Shown piece by piece: positions 1 to 13,354 of a DNA stretch of 64,000 nucleotides; the first letter of the stretch is position 1; each line of letters starts with the position of its first letter. Source of the stretch: Catonia carolina (taxonomy: Eukaryota; Arthropoda; Insecta; Hemiptera; Achilidae); assembly GCA_035578175.1 (NCBI GenBank), contig JAQMRL010000007.1:47234391-47298390 (forward strand). The letters are read 5' to 3'. The notes beneath the pieces are model-generated. The model had not been told where the DNA came from. It saw nothing but the letters and a program-made list of their open reading frames with translations, and ran no database searches. The translations under genes were made by a program, and so were the position numbers.

Positions 1-1395
1 GATCTCTCTAAATATTCCGTCGAAGGACGTGCTGGTCCTATTTCTGTAACCAATAAAATTTATATTTTTGCCAACATTTCACAAATTTTTCCCATTGAAC
101 CTGTCAAGTAACGATGACCTGTAATTGTATTGATATATGAAGAAGATTCGGGTAACACTTGTCTATAAGAATTTTTTTACTGCACCTTAAACTAGAGTCC
201 CGCATCCTAAATTTTGAACTCAATCCAGTCCGGACAGAACCACATAGCCAGACGTAATCCTTTAACTGGGGAAAATTTCTATACCCATACCGATGATAAT
301 CTTTTGCAAACAGCTTTTTTTAATTTGTATTCGCTATCCTAGGTATATTTGCAGTAGCCCTGTGCGTTTTCAAAATGTGAAAGAATGTTTACAGCATTCG
401 ACCGACCTATAAACAATATTATTTATTTTAAAAGCCGACCGATCTGTTTTCAGAGGTACACGATACGACCAAATGTAAGTGGGCCACACGAATCACCTAT
501 TGTGGCACATGCCATTCAAATAAGATCGATTCCCACAATTCCATGTACAGTTGTATCGTACTTAATAAAAGGACAAGTTATTTAATTAAATTAATTATTA
601 GTTAATTTACTTATTTATTTATTGTTTAGTGTTTAGTAATTTATTGTTTGTTTTTTGTACACAAGTAATTTATTTTACATTGTTTATTTATTTATTTATT
701 TAACTTATTTATTTGTAACTTTGTTAAGCGAATAAAATTAATTTTATAATATTTTGAGTTTTCCTTTTCCGATGCATTCTCATTAAAATTCATCAAATGC
801 AAGTTATGAATGACCCATAAACGTTCGACCTCACAAACGTTTGCACTCACAGGTCTCATTTAGATTTTGGTAAAACGCTCACTTTTACTGGATACGGCGT
901 GAAAAATTAGGAAATTAGTTCTTGAAAATATTCTCAAGAAAGTATTTTTTATGATTACGCTGTTGAGAAGGAAACCGAGCCTCACTTTGCTTTGGCTCTG
1001 TCAATCTTTCGTACTAAAACGGCCAGTGGCCGGAAGTCAATTGCACAAGTCCCTACGACTTACACACGATTTAGAGTCTGCTTCTTCACTCATACTCCCA
1101 CGATTGCTATAGAGACAGTCCTTCGACCTTCATGTGTTTAATATAAGAAATTAGACTGATGCGTAAAAGAACTATAATAAATTACTATAATAACAGCTTA
1201 CTATACTACTATATGTACTATACTTACTATAATAACTATATAACAGTAATAACTTTTATTACCCATTGTACGGCCAGATCCTATGCAGGGTGGAAAGTAA
1301 ATGTTGTTCAGATTCTTCCCATACTAATTAGCACTTTTACTTTTCAATTGAGTGAGGTCATAAGGTTTCCGCTTACAGAGTAATCAGGAACTGCA
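1..1395. other. AT-rich sequence without recognisable gene
   Basis: No frame longer than about 75 codons exists and none resembles a known protein. Bases 590-740 are a run of TTTA/TTTATT-type simple sequence. Positions 950-1120 are slightly richer in GC but show no coding pattern. Confidence 0.6.
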
Positions 1396-1397
1396 CT

Positions 1398-1690
1398 CTA
1401 ATCTCCCTAAAATGATTTTAGAGCTAAAAATAAGAAGCAAACCTTTATACAAACACATCTCCTAAAACGCTTCGTTATCGAGTTACAACTAGCGAAATGT
1501 TTTCCCCGGATTTTAGCTATCCCAGTGAAATGAAGCCATACTGAGATTACTAGGGAGTAATGAGTAAATTTAGTGGTTTTATTAAGTTTTTGATTTGAAA
1601 AATTAAATCCCAGAACTGTATCTCACAGATTTTTAACGATTTCTGACATAAAACAAAAAAAGGAGTAGAAAATAATTTTTTTAAGTTTAT
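1398..1690 (+). repeat. Interspersed repeat family 2, copy 1
   Basis: This stretch recurs at 2690-3025 in reverse orientation and at 22105-22380 in the same orientation. A weaker piece lies near 12990-13100. Shared landmarks include GAGCTAAAAATAAGAA, ACGCTTCGTTATCGAGTTACA and a later GTGAAATGA block. No coding potential is visible and I cannot assign a class. Confidence 0.65.
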
Positions 1691-1741
1691 TCATGGTTCA
1701 ATACAGAGGCTATTTCAAATAAATTTGTAGATAATGAAATT

Positions 1742-1805
1742 TCTTTTTTAGGTTTAACGTCCGACTGTTCTGCAATTACTGATAATGCAGACAGATAATG
1801 AACGA
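1742..1805 (-). repeat. tRNA-SINE 3' tail fragment
   Basis: A T-run is followed by GGTTTAACGTCCGACTGTTC and TGCAATTACTGATAATGCAG. This is the 3' tail shared by the SINE copies at 23179, 25006 and 31619. The tRNA-like head is absent, so this is a 5'-truncated copy in reverse orientation. Confidence 0.75.
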
Positions 1806-2124
1806 AGCCTTAATTCTTAATAATACATTTTTAATTGTTTTCAGAATTCAATAAAATAGGTGAGCTGCTTTTGCCAAACTATGAAAAAAATTATTTAATT
1901 CTGTAGAAAAACGTATTTTTCGTAACAATTTAGTATCGTTTAGTTATAATTAAAAGTTGAACTTCAATAACTAGCGTAAATATATTTTTTAGTTACTTCA
2001 ACTACATATAATTCTCAAAATTTAATTTTCTATATGTTGAATTTAAAATTAACCTCTTCAGGAACAAGTTAATTTTGAAAATTAACCATAACCTCGCTCT
2101 GAAAAACAGGCAGTTACACATGAA

Positions 2125-2315
2125 TGTTGTTTGGGTCATCTACCGAAAGGCTGGTTTGAACTTCTAGAAGCTTTACCAAGTAAACCAAGGAGTGAGGTAG
2201 TTTAACTTGCCTTCCTCGCTGAATTGAAAAGTATACTTATCAGCATGCCAGGCGTTCTGAAAAGCAAAGATTTTCCACCCTACAAATGACACCTTCACTT
2301 CATTCACCACAAGGT
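2125..2315 (-). repeat. Interspersed repeat family 3, reverse copy
   Basis: The segment matches 41745-41945 in the opposite orientation. Shared words include AAAGGCTGGTTTGAACTTCT, CATGCCAGGC followed by TCTGAAAAGCA, and ATTCATTCACC. About 190 bp of similarity with several substitutions points to an old dispersed repeat. It has no open frame. The class is unknown; a SINE-like or LINE-derived origin is possible. Confidence 0.65.
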
Positions 2316-2689
2316 TTATTTGTATAAAGAAGTTTATTACTTTCACAGGAGATAACTTTGACTAGTGTCGTTTACACCTCTACCTTTTCTGTTGTTAAAT
2401 GCTTCAGTCATATAACTGGGTGACCATGTGATAAGAGAGAGACCCATTTTTTGTTGCCCTGGAACTTGCAGATTGAGTGCAAATAATTTAACACACCACG
2501 TGCCTGTTGTTACCAAATCATATAAATAACAACTGATAATGCAAGAAGAGAGCAGTGCAGCCAACAATTTTTTCTGGCAACATATGCCAATTAGCTGTCA
2601 AAGTAGTTGAAAGATATCAAGCTGTAGTGTTAATGGCCACATAAATGTGTAAATGTCCGTCAAGAGGTTAATGACTCGATTTAACAAAG

Positions 2690-3025
2690 TTAGTTTTAGT
2701 TAAAACTAAAAATGTTTTATTTTCTACTCGTAATTTTTGTGTATTATTTCAGAGATCGTTAAAAATGTGAGAGATATAGTTATAAAACTTATTTTATTAA
2801 TTTTTTCAGATAAAAAACCATACAAAACTATTAATTTTATCCATTAATATAGCCGTAGTAATTTCAGTATGGCGCCATGTCACCGGGGTAGCTTAAATCT
2901 AATAGGAACAACATTACGCTAGCTGTAACTCGATAACGAAGCGTTCAAGACATATATTACATGGAGTTTTGTTTTTTACATTTAGCTCAAGAATCATTTT
3001 ACGGGAGATTAGAGTGCAGTTCCGA
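2690..3025 (-). repeat. Interspersed repeat family 2, copy 2 (inverted)
   Basis: This is a reverse-oriented copy of 1398-1690, starting (read on the minus strand) with CGGAACTGCACTCTAATCTC. The two copies are inverted repeats around about 1 kb that includes a SINE tail and family 3. That could be chance or the ends of a larger palindromic element. The 67-codon frame read across it on the minus strand is not protein-like. Confidence 0.65.
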
Positions 3026-4429
3026 ATCATTCTGTGTATTATTATTGTCAGCCATCCTAGTACTAATTGACTATAGATAAATAAATAAAGTTTTGTTACA
3101 TCAGTTATGAAAAACATTAAAAATAAATTAATTTATCTTTATTTCTCATTAAAATAAAAAAGTTATATGAAACAATATAGTAATAAAGGACTTTAAACAG
3201 CATTTCTATTTATTAAGTTGGTTAACTTTCTTGGAAAACATTTACTTATATAAAACGAAATCTTGTTTTGAAACGAATTACCATAATACATATTTTTATT
3301 ATTCTATGATTTGGTTTTCTTTTTATTAGGATTACACCATTTCATTGAAATAAATAATTATTTTTCTGTCTTGTTATTATTGTTACCTGACAAAATGACA
3401 CTAGACCACTTTTAAGCCCTAGTTTATAAAAGTTTTGATTGGAATGCGCTAAGCAGTTTTAAAATAAACAATGAAAACAAATTCATAGGTCTTCGTATAA
3501 ATCATCTCTCAGTACAAACTTTTCCTTGGCGAAAAGCAATCCATTTCATTTTCATTAACTTGCGTTATTATAATGCACTGCATTTACTACGTATGCTGCT
3601 GAATACTGAAAGAAATTCTGTGATTATGTTACATTAAAGAAAGTGGAAAACAATATTTGAAACACGATTTTGTGAAACAGTGAAATAGATAATTTATTAT
3701 TAATTTAAATCACGATTCGGATTCGACTGATGAGTGCTGTTGGTCTAAAGAGAGTTGTAACCAGGGCGCTCACACGCGGAACGGGATAAGTACAATCAAA
3801 GAAAACAACAAAAAAACACGAATTGAGCTAAAAATGAAATATAATTTTAAATCAAAATTTCGTCACTTGAATTGATAACGATCAAATAAAATGACGGTCC
3901 TAAAATTAATAACTCAACGCTAAAGGGAGTCTTGGACCATACCTCTCTCTAGACATTTTTGTTCGATCACCAAAACAACGAAAGTTAAACTTTCTTTCTG
4001 CCCAAGCAGAAGTTCACTACTAATTTGGACACATTAACAAAATCCAACGAGAGACTTGGTCAACAGCCCTTCGGTTGACATCCACCCATACAAATAACGA
4101 AACGTCATTTGACTCAAAATAACACAACAAAATTTACGTAATCGCTTTTTGGATGTTGAATTCATAACATTGAAACGCTTGCAAACATAGTTGGTTGAAA
4201 CTTCTTACATAAATAAATTACGCAATTAAACTTTTAAATTAGCTGATAATTGAAATAGTAATTTCTCATTTACCTGGCAAGACCAGCAAGCCAAGATGCT
4301 ACGCTTATCAACGACAAGATCTTGAACTCGGAACTGAAAGACTGTTATCGAAAGTAACTAGAAAACCAACGTCAAATCTACTGAATTTTCTACGCCAAAT
4401 CTACTAAGTAATCACCGAAAATATGTTCA
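3026..4429. other. AT-rich sequence, nothing recognised
   Basis: I see no gene, RNA gene or clear repeat here. Short frames have insect AT-rich composition and no recognisable motif. Confidence 0.55.
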
Positions 4430-5165
4430 GCTGAATTTTTGTTTGTTTGTCTGTATGTATGTTACGGCATCACGCAAGAACCGCTGAACCATATTCAATG
4501 AATTTCGGTATTTAGGTTCTGAACATTATCGAAATGAAAATGGGCTATAATTTTTTTAATATCACAAAGGGATGGGGGAGTTCAGAGGAAGGGGTAAACA
4601 AAAACTGCGAATATCTCCGTTAAAAGTCAATCTATCAAAAAATTTTATATAATCGAAATTACGAAACGTTTGAAGATAAATAAGTTTGACTATGTAAAGT
4701 TTTTCATTTTTATACATAATAACGGAGATATTACCAATTTTATAAAAATAAACATAGAAATATTTTTAGAAAACGGAAACAGAACAATAAACATAGGTCT
4801 ACGCGCCGCTGGTATTCATTCCGAAGGTCTGTACCCTAACCCTTCCACCACTTCCTAACCTTACACGACACACCTGTTCTTGGTCACATTGTCAAAAACG
4901 AAATACCTTAGTACTAGTAGTTAACCATCGCAGAGTGTTTCAATTGTGATTTATTTTTCATTTCAATTTTTATTGCTCTGTAGCGAGTAATAAATTACCA
5001 ACAGTTACATTACACACAGATTTGTGTGAGTTCAAAACATCCATTTTCATTGCTCTATATAAATAGTAAATTTATTTATTTATGTAAAATAATTAACTAC
5101 GCTTCTGAAAATAATAAAGCGCTGGGTAACTTGTTTTAAAAACACCTAGATCTCGCTTTTATTTT
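4430..5165. repeat. Possible old repeat, class unknown
   Basis: The start carries TTTGTTTGTCTGTATGTATG followed by a phrase on the pattern of ACGCAAGAACCGCTGAACC. That wording is common in dispersed arthropod repeats, and I associate it with decayed Helitron-like or similar elements from memory only. The GC-rich word AAAGCGCTGGGTAACTTG near 5115 might be an end. No second copy lies in this window, so this is weak. Confidence 0.3.
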
Positions 5166-6430
5166 ACGTCCAACTATTTTATTTTGTCATTAATAATAAT
5201 GCTGACGTTGAAAGGAGGTACGAATAGATAACAATGAATGATTTAGGAATATCAGACCTGACAGGGATCGAACTCGGTACACCAACAGATTGTACACAGC
5301 ACCAAGAAAACCATTCGAAGAATGGACATTTTAGCTAGTTCTCGTATAAAAGGAAAGCCTGTACGACAATAATGATACCCAGATTGGACGACCCTAACTG
5401 CAAAATAAAACATCTATCATCAACCACTTACGAAACTGGTTCCACATCCGTATCATACATACCTAGTACGAAACATGCCTCCCATATTGAAAACAAATTT
5501 ACTAAAGGAACCAGTACAGTAGAATTTCAAAAACTCGACTATTTGTGAACTTTGAGGTTGTCGAATTTTTGAAAAGCCGAGTTATCCAGAATGAGAGGTA
5601 GACAAAAGAATACAATATTATAGGCTTTCCTGCAAATTATTACGTTTCTGCATTATAATAAAATATAGAAGAATATCAGTTTTATTTGCATATTTAAACA
5701 ACATATAAAGAAGGAAAGGAAAGACTTGCATACTTATGTACATTACTACTAAAAAAAAATACATCTAATAATTAAGAATTTTAAATAACCCGCTAACGCA
5801 CATCACGCCGTTGACCTAATAAAAGTCCGATCACTAGAAGTTAAAAATTCCAATAGAACTGTACTGTCTTCCAATGCAGAACTGTAGTTTGACAACATGC
5901 ACTCCCACGTTCAGAAATAATTGTGATTTAAATTTCTAGGAAGTAAGCTGGTTTAAACGACACATTTTTCAGTGACAAGTCGTAGGGTCTGCTGAATTGA
6001 GGAGTTTTGCGGAACAAGGTACCTAAAGTACTATAGGCTCTTATTCCGTCAAAGTTCTTATTAAATCCGCCATGATGTTGTTTGTATCTGGACAAATTTT
6101 CATATCTGTATGTATTTTCTCAAAAAAGCGGTGACGGTTGTTATAAAGTTATGGCAGTCGATCGAATGAGTGCTGGTAACATATCCTTTGGTGAAGCTGA
6201 ACCAGGAACTCTATCAGCAGTAAAACTTGCTGCTACAAAATAAATATTGCATTTTATGCCAATAAATAGTATTATTTTGTGAGGAAGTAATTGGTAAATT
6301 TGAAAATGACCTACTGAAAATAAATGTGATGAATACAAGCAATGAAAACTTAGATCATTCTGTTAATGAACAAAAGATTAAATTTTTATTTGTTCAAATT
6401 CATGTAAATAACTACTATAGAACTGCATTT
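5166..6430. other. AT-rich sequence, nothing recognised
   Basis: No gene is recognisable. Frames are short and lack any domain pattern. Confidence 0.5.
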
Positions 6431-6431
6431 T

Positions 6432-6535
6432 TACTTTCTCTTGCCTATATAAATATATAGGAAGGAAAGTATTGTTTCCATATCAATTTTTCGAAATCGA
6501 GTTTTCACCAGATCTACACTTTTTCAACGGGCAGT
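6432..6535 (+). repeat. Interspersed repeat family 1, truncated copy
   Basis: It starts with TTTCTCTTGCCTATAT and runs through GGAAGGAAAGTATTG, then TTTCACCAGATCTACAC, the same left end as the long copy 300 bp downstream. It stops after about 100 bp. Confidence 0.8.
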
Positions 6536-6739
6536 TGACGATTTCCTGTTAAAAATCCCATTAAAATCGTTTATTTCCTGCCTTGACCGATCTCCACAAC
6601 GTTAAGTAGGTAAAGTCCAGCCTTCCGTAGTTTGCTCCTACTGTCAACAAATTAATAACGTCACTGAGCATGCGGACTACTTAAAAATGTGTACACGCTG
6701 ATTAAAAAGTAACTAAATACTTTTAAAAGTATTTTAGTA

Positions 6740-7625
6740 TTTTTACTCTCTCTTGCCTATATGAATGTATAGGAAGGAAAGTATTGTTTTCATGTCGATT
6801 TTTCTAAATCGAGTTTTCACCGGATCTACACGTTTTCAGACCCCCTGAACCCAAAAAAACATGTTTTTAGCGATTGGTCTGTGTGTGTGTGTAAGTGTGA
6901 ACTTGAAACTTAAGTTACATATCACTACCGGATCCGACACAAACATTTTCATCAAAATCGGTCAACCGGAAGTAGTAGTTTATGCGTGTAATTTTTTACC
7001 TTTTTGTGATTTCCTCAAAAACTGGTCCTACGATTTTTTTAAAAATCGCCTGGTTTACTAAATTTTTTATGCTTTACAAGATAGGGTAGGCGCCATGTAT
7101 GCTGAAATTCTTGGTGGGGCTGTTTTCACGTAAAAACATGTTCTTTTAAGATTACGGCTTTAATATGCATTTTAGCGCAAAAATTTATACAATTTAAAAT
7201 GCTACAACTTTTATTTTAAACATTTTTTGCATAACGCTTACTTTAGCGGTAATTAGCGATTTTCTGTTTTCTTCTCACGAAAACGTGTGAAAAATCGATT
7301 TTTTTAAAGATTTCGGCCTTGGTATGCATTTTGTGACAAAAGTGCATATAATAAAATTTATAGAAAATTAAAAGAACTACACCTTTTATTTAAAGCATTT
7401 TTCTCTACAGAGACTAGTTTAGCGTGAGAGTGATTTTCCGTATTTTTAAGCCAAACTGAGGTCAATTTTCATTTTGCGTCTTTCACTCGTGATTAAAATA
7501 AGATTATGTTTTTTGAGGTTAGTTTTTTGTTAATTTCTAATATTTTATAACTAATGTTAGGTTATATTGGTCATTATTTGCATTGGCAAGAGAAAGTTGT
7601 GTGAGTGTTTCACACCAGATTTTTA
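6740..7625 (+). repeat. Interspersed repeat family 1, near full-length copy
   Basis: The left end reads CTCTCTTGCCTATATGAATG and the right end GGCAAGAGAAAGTTGTGTG, then a small hairpin GTGTGAGTGTTTCACAC. The two ends share an inverted CTCTTGCC/GGCAAGAG core. Further copies lie at 13903 (partial), 22480 (partial, reverse), 36168-37110 (long, reverse) and 54400-55957 (reverse, interrupted). The interior repeats a theme: poly-A/T patches beside AAAATCG and CTACAACTTTTA words. There is a TG run near 6885. The frame at 6861-7061 is part of the repeat, not a gene. About 0.9 kb in length, non-coding, class unresolved. Confidence 0.85.
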
Positions 7626-8785
7626 TAAATAAAATTGTTCAATCATATCAACTGTTAATCGTATCATGATTGATGTTTTAAGTACTGAACAATAAATTAA
7701 TAAAAACGGTGTACTTTATTTCCATTCTTTTGTATAAATATACGTGGTTACAGTTATATGTACGTAATACCTCTGAGCTGTATAACGAAACAAGAGAACT
7801 TTAAAGGAAACATTTTATTTTAATGATCTATTATCTAGTATTAGTAGTCACTCGTTATTTCACAATTGAATTTGATGATGACTAATCCAAACCCATATTC
7901 TCTCTCCACATTTTTGACAAAGAACATGTCATCGTTTTAATTGTAACAGTTGCTACCAGTTCGCTAATGACATCGTATTGTCTCGCATCGTTCTTACGTG
8001 CATTATAATGTATTTTCAATTAGGAATTTAGTGTTATAGTATTTGATTCTTCATTTCTATTTATAGCTTTTATTTGTGCAAGTTACTAATTGTATAAATC
8101 ATGTAAAAAAGAAGAACTAAGTTAAAGTCGTGGACCCTAGCGTACACCCTGTAGTGGCTGGCTTTGATTTGTTGACAGTAGGAACAAAGGACGGCTAAAC
8201 TATACATAAAATTGTCATATGTAATAAAATCAGTATTTGATTAGAAATGAGCAGCTCAACTTTGATAAATCGTAAATAAGAATAAATAGACCTACATTGG
8301 TATTGTAACGGATGAATAATAAAAATCCGTCAAATTATACATATTTTAATTATATATAAGCCTGTATGTATTTATGGAAGATTCGCAAGCAAGTTAAATT
8401 AATTTATAATTACCTCCCGCCGGGCAGGTAGAATGTATGGCGCAGAGAGTAATTAGGTTGTATGCCCGCGCGGGTGTGACGTTACTGGAGGAGTAATGTA
8501 AGGTAATGCTCTAGTAACTATGCTTATTATGTCGAATATAGGCTAAATCTGGTGATGAAGGTCTATTACGCATAATATGGATGCTGCATATTTAAACGAC
8601 CTGGAAAATTTGTTGAGTGCATCGGACACAGTGTGCAATGAACTGCCAATTTATTATTTTATTGAATATCCGATGCTATTTCATAACCTCAAGTATTGAC
8701 ATCATTGAGAACAGAAAACACAAGTCCCTGACCCTTATGCGTAAAAATGTATTCAACTTACTTTTGATATGGTTAAAACTTAACT
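7626..8785. other. AT-rich intergenic sequence with one GC patch
   Basis: No gene is recognisable. Bases 8415-8520 form a GC-rich patch (CTCCCGCCGGGCAGG, then TGCCCGCGCGGGTG) unlike its surroundings. It could be the edge of an old element, but I cannot name it. Confidence 0.45.
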
Positions 8786-8787
8786 TA

Positions 8788-9449
8788 TGATATGTTTACA
8801 AAGTGATCAGCGACGGAACTTCGAATCGCAGCTACTTCAAGTGCTGGAGCTATTGAGTATCCATAAAACCTGGATGACAGCACTACACCGGCAGTCTTAT
8901 GGAATTATGGTGCGCTACTTCAAGACATTTGAAGAACATCTGTGGAAGTCAGTCTCCAAAAATCAATGAGACTGGGACCAGAAGCTTCTTCCATTCTTGA
9001 TAGCCTACAGAGCGACGATACACGAGACCACCGGCTTGACACCCGACAAGATGATGTTTGGCTGTGAACTTCGGCTTCCCTGTGATATGTCGTTCGGTGC
9101 TACGCCTTACAAGAATTAATCAGCGCAACAGTTCGCTGCGGATTTGGTAGAAAGTACCCACTATATCTACAACTATACCCGACAGCATCTGCAAGTAGCA
9201 AGCGATCAAATAAAGGCAAGATTCCGCTAAATGGGCAAATCCACCGGATTTCACCCTAGCGACCGTGTGTGGCTCTGCATGCCAAAAAGGAAGAAAGGGA
9301 GGTGCCCACAGCTGGCAATTTAATGGGAAGGCCCATCCATATGCTGTCCTTGATCGACGTCCCGGGACCAAAACGATGTTTGTTCATCTTGATCGATTGG
9401 TACCATACTTGGGGGCTACTCGGAACGAGCATCCTTAAGAAGGGGGCAA
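8788..9449 (+). pseudogene. Ty3/gypsy retrotransposon integrase relic (3' end of pol)
   Basis: Read through several frame breaks and stops, the plus strand gives a gypsy-type integrase C-terminal half. A QSDQRRNFES-like stretch at about 8800 matches the catalytic-core DxGxxF-type site. Next comes a peptide around KNQ.DWDQKLLPFLIAYRA at about 8955-9010, then HETTGLTPDKMMFG at about 9027-9062. After these come a helix ending ASDQIKARF and a basic GDRVWL-like segment at about 9258. The early part of pol, gag and a 5' LTR are not found upstream, so this is a 5'-truncated copy. Stops and frameshifts show it is dead. The family is known from LTR retrotransposons of insects and is not a host gene. 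Confidence 0.88.
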
Positions 9450-9990
9450 TGTGACATAATAGTGATATTCTAGAAAACGTTAAGGTAAAACATTGTTTAT
9501 AGTAAGAAATTAAGTGTATTGTAAAAAGGATAATGAGTTTCCAAAGAATGGAATTCTTTTGAACATAAATTCTCGGAAACGAGGTTGAAACTAGAAATGT
9601 ATTTATTACGCCTATTACTGATTCTTTTTACTACGTTGAGGATTATTCTGTCAAGCAGAGAAGATTTTAGAAGGGTCTCTATTGTGTCATATTATGTAGA
9701 AAATCTTTGCCGTTCTGTAAACGACCACGGTCTCAGATATTTAAAGGCGCTAACCCCTTTTTCGGCGAGTTCAGTTCAAGTTGCCTCACATTTATGAATG
9801 GGTGAGTGCCGTAAGAAATGTTAATCTGTTATACACCCCACTTGTTCAATCTGCTCCCTGACATCATAAAGTATAAAAAAGCAGTAACCATCTGGCTTAC
9901 GGAACCAGAAAGAAGTTGAAGAACCAATGGTCACAACAGGAATCCAATAATTTTGAGTTCGTCTACTGGTATGAGGATTAGTTTTCTAGT
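9450..9990 (+). repeat. Probable 3' LTR of the gypsy relic
   Basis: The integrase frame ends just before AAGAAGGGGGCAA, which looks like a polypurine tract. It is followed at once by TGTGACATAATAG, a TG-type LTR start. The 3' limit is a guess, because no second LTR is in the window for comparison. The 70-codon frame at 9585 falls inside and is probably not a protein. Confidence 0.5.
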
Positions 9991-12900
9991 TGTAATTAAA
10001 TGTTATATATTCATATTTTATTTGTTATTTTTTGTTTTCGTGTATACATAAAATATTATAGCCCACTATATTATAACATTCTTAGTAAACTTTATTAATA
10101 TTTAAGTAACTAACAAACTAATGCATTGCTGTAGTATTAGAAAATAGACAGAAGCACTAAATTGATCATCTACCCTTGAACATAGGAAACCATAATTGGG
10201 TAGATTAATTTTCCCAATACGAGTAAATATAAAGTTTTAGATTTTATACATATAACATTGTATTGTAATGATTTTTGTAATGTATTGGGAAAATAAATAA
10301 ATAAACATTTAAACTGCCTGTGCACATGTCAAGTGTGTAAGGAAAAGGTCTTTGTAGGCCTACTGTAAACTTAGTATAATTAATTAATTGGTTGTAGGTA
10401 AGAGGTTATTAAAAAGTATAAAATAATTTTCATTGTCAGTTGTAATTAATATAATTTAAGTAATTTAATAGTAATTTGTTAGTAGTTTAAGCATAATAAC
10501 AATTAATTCTAATTTATATTATTTTTTTGTTTTACGTATGACTTGTTTAATCTTGTAAATAAGTAATTGTTATAAGTTTTAAGAAAGTTTGTTTATTATA
10601 ACCAGATCCTGAACGAATATTGACTTAATTGTTACAATATAATATATATTACCCTATTATTTTTCATTTTATTATAAATAAAATCTAGAGTAAATATATC
10701 TAAGTTTAAAAATTCCTTGTCTTAATAAATAATAAAAACCCAAGAAAAATTCTTTTAAGCTATAAATAAAACATAAAAACAATTACAATTTTATCTTAGG
10801 TAATAATTTTTAACAATTAATTAAAAAATTGTTGTTTACTTTCATTAGTATTGATTAGTTTAGTTTATAAAAAACAAATATATTAGTCATTATACCAGAA
10901 CATTTAAATATTTTTTTCTGTGCAAACAATAAACTAATAAAGAGAAAACCTTTTCCTTCAACTATGTTGTTTTATAAAAGTAAAAAATATTTTATTTTAT
11001 TTTCCTTTAATATTTTGTTGCAATTTAAATCTTTGTTGTGTTATGTAAGTGTAGAATATGTGAATATTATTACAATCAGCTCAGTTTAAATGAAATTGGT
11101 CCCATTTTTTCTTTTTTTCATTAAAAGTACAGCTGTTGTTTAGTTAAGTTAGCTGTAATTTAGTTTAATAATGTGGCAGCACAAATCAGTAGTCATAAAA
11201 AATTTGTCAGAAGTATGGAACTAACTTATCTCAGTTGTGCTTTAAGTCGGATGTTTCTAAGGAGTTGAGCATTTATCTACATTGAATAAGGTTCAATAGA
11301 GATCTATTTTGTTTCGTAAATATACACGTGTATACCTCAGTGTCAAAATACAATAATAGTCAGCCTCCTTTTAAATTGACTAAGTATGACGAAGTGTTTG
11401 TGGCAAACTGAAGGTTTGAATTGTATGCAACTCATGTTAATGGATTATGCCAATGGAAATTGACTCATAAACCGAAAACCTTTGTGCCTCCTCTCAAAAT
11501 TCCACAAGCAAGAGTGTTAGACATGTATTATTAACCAATAAGTCACGTCTACAGGATAACTTTCTGGTTGACAGTTATTTAGCACCCTTAACAATAAGTG
11601 TTAGCTTTTGTAGTTAGCTATAGTTTTTTAGAGGGGTTTCTAGGTTTATCACGGAAAACTCCTAGAGCTGGGGGCTGATGGTTGTGCTGTTTCTGATTGC
11701 TTCTGGAAAATGGGTAAGTGTTTAGCTAGATGAAGAGACACGAGGAATATTCAGAAGAGTCAGAATACCAAAAGTAAACATCTAAAATCTTTTAAAATTC
11801 TCATATTAAATTGAAGCCGTCTTGGCTTGTAGTGGCCGCCCTTTTCGCAGGTATTCTTCAGATAAAAGATATTAGTACTGTTACAGTACCTGGAAGGTAT
11901 TTTAAGTGTTATTTCAGGAACATGATGGATGATTACATAACACGGATTTTGGTTTGAAGAGTTAAGTCAATGTCAAAATACTCAAACAACATTACACTAG
12001 GCCTATCTGTAACTCTTCCTGTTTCATGAAACCGTTGCACTAGATTGATTTCTATGGTACAGGAAATTTTTCTTAGAACAACTCAATGCAATGGTTGGAC
12101 AATTTTACCTCAAAGTAAACTCCTAATTATGCTACCATCAGACTTTATGTAAGACTCATGGCAGACTGGCTAGCAGAGCCACGTCACACTTCCTTCCACC
12201 AACATTCATTAGGGGGAGTGGAGTTTATAACTGAAGCAACTTCCCAAGGTCACGCACATATGTGACGAGCGGGAAACCTTATTTACCTTGGTTAAAAATT
12301 TAAGTAAAACGTATAAAAAAATTACTAAGTCTGTGGTTATAAGAATCAAATTGCACATGTGCCGTTACTTTAATTTGAAACTTGAATTCTCAGTAGTATT
12401 CTGAATCTCATAAGTTCAAGAATCAAAAACCCAAATCCTGAATCTCGAAATTCGAACCCTGGACACATATATTTTTCCAAGCAAGGGAATAAAAATAAAA
12501 AATCTTTTGTACGTAAAGATCAGAAATTTTAAATAAACAAAAATGTAAATTTGATACAATCTACATTAATTTAAAAAATTCCATACAAGGAGGCAATAAA
12601 ATTCAAACCAGCAAAAACAAATTTTTTAAGGTAGGCCAATAGGTGCATAGAAACATCTGGAACAAAAGTATGCTTACTGCACGCGCAAACTATCACCTAC
12701 ACATTACAGAAAAATACCCATCCGGCAGCATGAAAGCAAAGTAACACAATTACCTTAATATGTGTAATCACTTTGCAGTAACCAATACACACAAGTGTTT
12801 CACAAAGAAACAAATTAGTTCAGAAGATGAATTTACATCGAAAAATAAGAAAAAATTTCAAATAACCATAAGTCTGGAAATGCATCGTCAGAGTGTTGCG

Positions 12901-13354
12901 GCTAGTAAAAGATTTCACTCAGCTTTCGGGTCACCCATGTACAGTATCAAGTTCATAATGAAATTTTTATGGGGTTAATTAAGAGTCAAAAATAATTGTT
13001 TCTTATGGTTTTTTATCTGACAAAGCAAATAAAACAGGTCTCAAAACCATATCTTCAGTAGTTTTTGAGAAACCTGAAGCAAAACAGAAATTAATAGGAA
13101 TAAAAACCCCTGTTTTTTAAGTTTGTCGAACAATACTTAATTAAATGAGCAATAAAAACAGGTCACATTGATGTAAATAAAGTCAACTGCAAAACAAAAT
13201 ATTTATTAAAATTTATTTATTAACAATTAGGTAGTCTTTCCAATACAACTCTCAAGCTTTTAAGCTGGACTCCTGGAAATCTTTTACGACAGGCAGGTGT
13301 TGGTCTGGAATTTGATAAGTTGCTAAGAATTTTGTTTCATATTTCTATTAAACT
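9991..13354. other. Long AT-rich stretch without recognised gene
   Basis: I see very AT-rich sequence with no protein-like frame. The frame at 12760-12978 (72 codons) has no motif I know. Bases 12990-13100 resemble part of repeat family 2. Splice-containing small exons could be missed by eye. Confidence 0.5.

Noticed and set aside
6861..7061. 66-codon plus-strand frame with Cys/Val-rich start
   Set aside because: It lies in the family-1 repeat and is not conserved between copies.
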